From NCBI GenBank assembly GCA_005888865.1, contig VBCL01000174.1, positions 243-8,039 on the forward strand: DNA of 7,797 bases, in the 5' to 3' direction. The notes beneath the pieces were generated by a model. That model saw only the letters and a list, made by a program, of their open reading frames with translations, was not told the DNA's origin and did no database searches. Position 1 is the stretch's first letter. Every line of letters begins with the position of its first letter. This stretch comes from Betaproteobacteria bacterium. GTDB taxonomy: Bacteria > Pseudomonadota > Gammaproteobacteria > Burkholderiales > Casimicrobiaceae. Shown one piece after another: positions 6,663-7,797 of the stretch. Position numbers and translations under genes: made by a program.

Positions 6663-7433
6663 TCAACGCCCGCGCCGCCCGATCAACGTGTAGAACTGTC
6701 CGTCCGCCACTGGCCAGCGCGCCGCGTAATTCCACCATTCCGACTCGACCTTGAACCCGGCATCGCGCATGACGTCGAGCAGCTCGGGTGGTGCGAATAC
6801 ATGGATATCCTCCACGGTCTCGATGCGCTCGACAAGCGCGCCTGATTCCCCGCGAATCTCGTAGCAGCGCTCGATCCGGTTGATTGTCGGCGACAGCCGC
6901 CGGATCCGCTTGCTCCGACACAGCGATCCACGGCCGTATGGCCGCTCGTAATCGGGCCGGAACTCATCGCTGTAGACCGACGGCTGTGGCACGAAGGCGT
7001 CAAGGACCACGATCCCCGCCGGCTCGAGCACGCCCCACGCCTCGCTGGTCAGCCGCGCGAGGTCGTCGGCAGTCGTCATGTAGGTGACGAGCGAGAACGG
7101 GCACAAAACCACACCGAAGCTCGCGCCGAAACCGAGAGCGCGGGCGTCCATGAGGCAGACCTGCGGCGAAAGCGCGCGCGCCCCCGCCTTGCGGGAGAGC
7201 TCCATCAACATCGCCTGCGAGCAATCGACACCGACCGCGTCGATGCCACTGGCGATCAGGTCGAGCAGAATCCGGCCGTTCCCGCATCCGAGTTCGAGCA
7301 CCCGCCGTCCGGCAGCGCGACAGACCTCGGCGTAAAACGCCACATCATCGAAGCGCATGTTGGCCGCCATGTCGACGTCGTAAAGACGAGCGATGCGGTC
7401 GTAGGTCGGGCGCGGCGACAGACCCTCGGTCAT
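6663..7433 (-). CDS. Class I SAM-dependent methyltransferase
   Basis: A soluble methyltransferase of unknown substrate. From the ATG at 7433 it is 256 residues long with a standard Rossmann-type SAM domain: motif I VLELGCGNG (45-53), acidic Asp70 closing strand 2 (AVGVDCSQAM) to bind the SAM ribose, Asp96 in the adenine-contact region (LMDARAL) and motif IV region GVVLCPFSLVTYM (107-119). The C-terminal half (about 145-256) holds extra strands, FRPDYERPYGRGSLCRSKR and EWWNYAARWPVADGQFYTLIGR, which probably shape substrate recognition. The start was chosen because its ATG overlaps the glycosyltransferase TGA as ATGA, a typical translational coupling; a longer frame back to 7484 would run into that gene. 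The neighbour suggests methylation of a sugar, lipid or polysaccharide precursor, but this is inference from position only. Confidence 0.88.
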   Translation of the reverse strand: MTEGLSPRPTYDRIARLYDVDMAANMRFDDVAFYAEVCRAAGRRVLELGCGNGRILLDLIASGIDAVGVDCSQAMLMELSRKAGARALSPQVCLMDARALGFGASFGVVLCPFSLVTYMTTADDLARLTSEAWGVLEPAGIVVLDAFVPQPSVYSDEFRPDYERPYGRGSLCRSKRIRRLSPTINRIERCYEIRGESGALVERIETVEDIHVFAPPELLDVMRDAGFKVESEWWNYAARWPVADGQFYTLIGRRGR

Positions 7434-7797
7434 CCGATCATTTCCCGATAAAGCGTCGCCTGCAGTCGGGCGGCATGCTCCCAATGAAACTGCGCAAGCT
7501 GCCCGCGGTCGGGTGACTCGAGGCGACGGCGTGCTTCCGGATCGCGCAGCAAGCGGACGATCGGTTCAATCATCGCGTCAACCGAGGACACCGTTACGAG
7601 CCCCGGGAGCCGGAGATCGAGAAAGCCGCGTGCACCCTCGACGGTACTCACGCAAACGCGGCCGACGGTCAACGACTCGATCAGCTTGATCGCCGATCCG
7701 CGAATACCCCGCAACGGATTGATCGTCAGCGCGCACTCGCCAAAAAGCGCTGCGACGTCTTCGCGCGAGGCCATCACTTCGACGCCGGGTTGGCTGA
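7430..7797 (-). CDS. Glycosyltransferase, GT4-like, C-terminal part; 5' end outside window
   Basis: Only about the last 122 codons are present. The frame is open to the window edge, so the GTG at 7777 is probably internal. The visible part resembles the nucleotide-sugar-binding half of GT-B enzymes: PGVEVMASREDVAALFGECALTI matches the strand-helix before the active site (the usual gV...G.v.d...y..a.v.v.P), NPLRGIRGSAIKLIESLTVGR is the family G-rich loop with a conserved Lys and Glu (SAIKLIES) contacting the sugar nucleotide, and it is followed by VCVSTVEGARGF and the C-terminal helix with RLLRDPEARRRL. Of the EX7E motif only the second Glu is seen; the first place is Arg. It overlaps the methyltransferase by ATGA. 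Sugar donor and acceptor cannot be told from this fragment. Confidence 0.75.
   Translation of the reverse strand, partial: SQPGVEVMASREDVAALFGECALTINPLRGIRGSAIKLIESLTVGRVCVSTVEGARGFLDLRLPGLVTVSSVDAMIEPIVRLLRDPEARRRLESPDRGQLAQFHWEHAARLQATLYREMIG

Noticed and set aside
6295..6921. 208-codon minus-strand frame spanning the methyltransferase end, the intergenic region and the serC start
   Set aside because: It overlaps two clear genes in another frame, and its composition is that of a shadow frame. I see no protein motif.
1..7797. tRNA, rRNA, CRISPR arrays, insertion sequences or phage genes
   Set aside because: None was seen: no repeat-spacer pattern, no transposase-like frame, no terminal repeats and no tRNA-like segment in the short intergenic gaps.

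Overview
The window is GC-rich, and all seven supportable genes lie on the minus strand, so transcription runs from high to low coordinates. The phosphoserine aminotransferase is of the roughly 360-residue beta/gamma-proteobacterial type, with the FLQGGAIAENA variant I remember from Burkholderiales. Together with the composition, this suggests a betaproteobacterium or close relative. This is inference, because there is no rRNA or other strong taxonomic marker here.

Layout in the direction of transcription. (1) 7797-6663: the C-terminal end of a GT4-like glycosyltransferase, cut by the window edge, overlaps by ATGA a class I SAM-dependent methyltransferase. (2) 6662-6401: a 262-base intergenic region that is probably the leader of the next operon. 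It holds a 13-bp stem-loop and a second 7-bp stem-loop whose arms can also pair with the serC ribosome-binding site and start. (3) 6400-4107: serC, then serA (26-base gap), two enzymes of phosphorylated serine biosynthesis; serB is not in the window. (4) 4110-2717: a family 3 (amino-acid ABC type) periplasmic solute-binding lipoprotein, followed closely by the TRAP small (DctQ) and large (DctM) permease subunits. The order matches dctP-dctQ-dctM, but the binding protein is not of the DctP family. (5) 1322-1: a membrane sensor with Cache, HAMP and PAS domains whose frame is broken by one in-frame TGA. Its output domain lies beyond the window.

Spacing suggests that serC-serA-SBP-dctQ-dctM form one transcription unit, possibly including the sensor, with a hairpin between dctM and the sensor. 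If so, serine synthesis, a secondary uptake system with an atypical receptor and a membrane sensor would be co-expressed. The most unusual points are the ABC-type receptor beside TRAP permeases, the serC leader structures, the lack of the usual catalytic glutamate in SerA, and the nonsense codon in the sensor.
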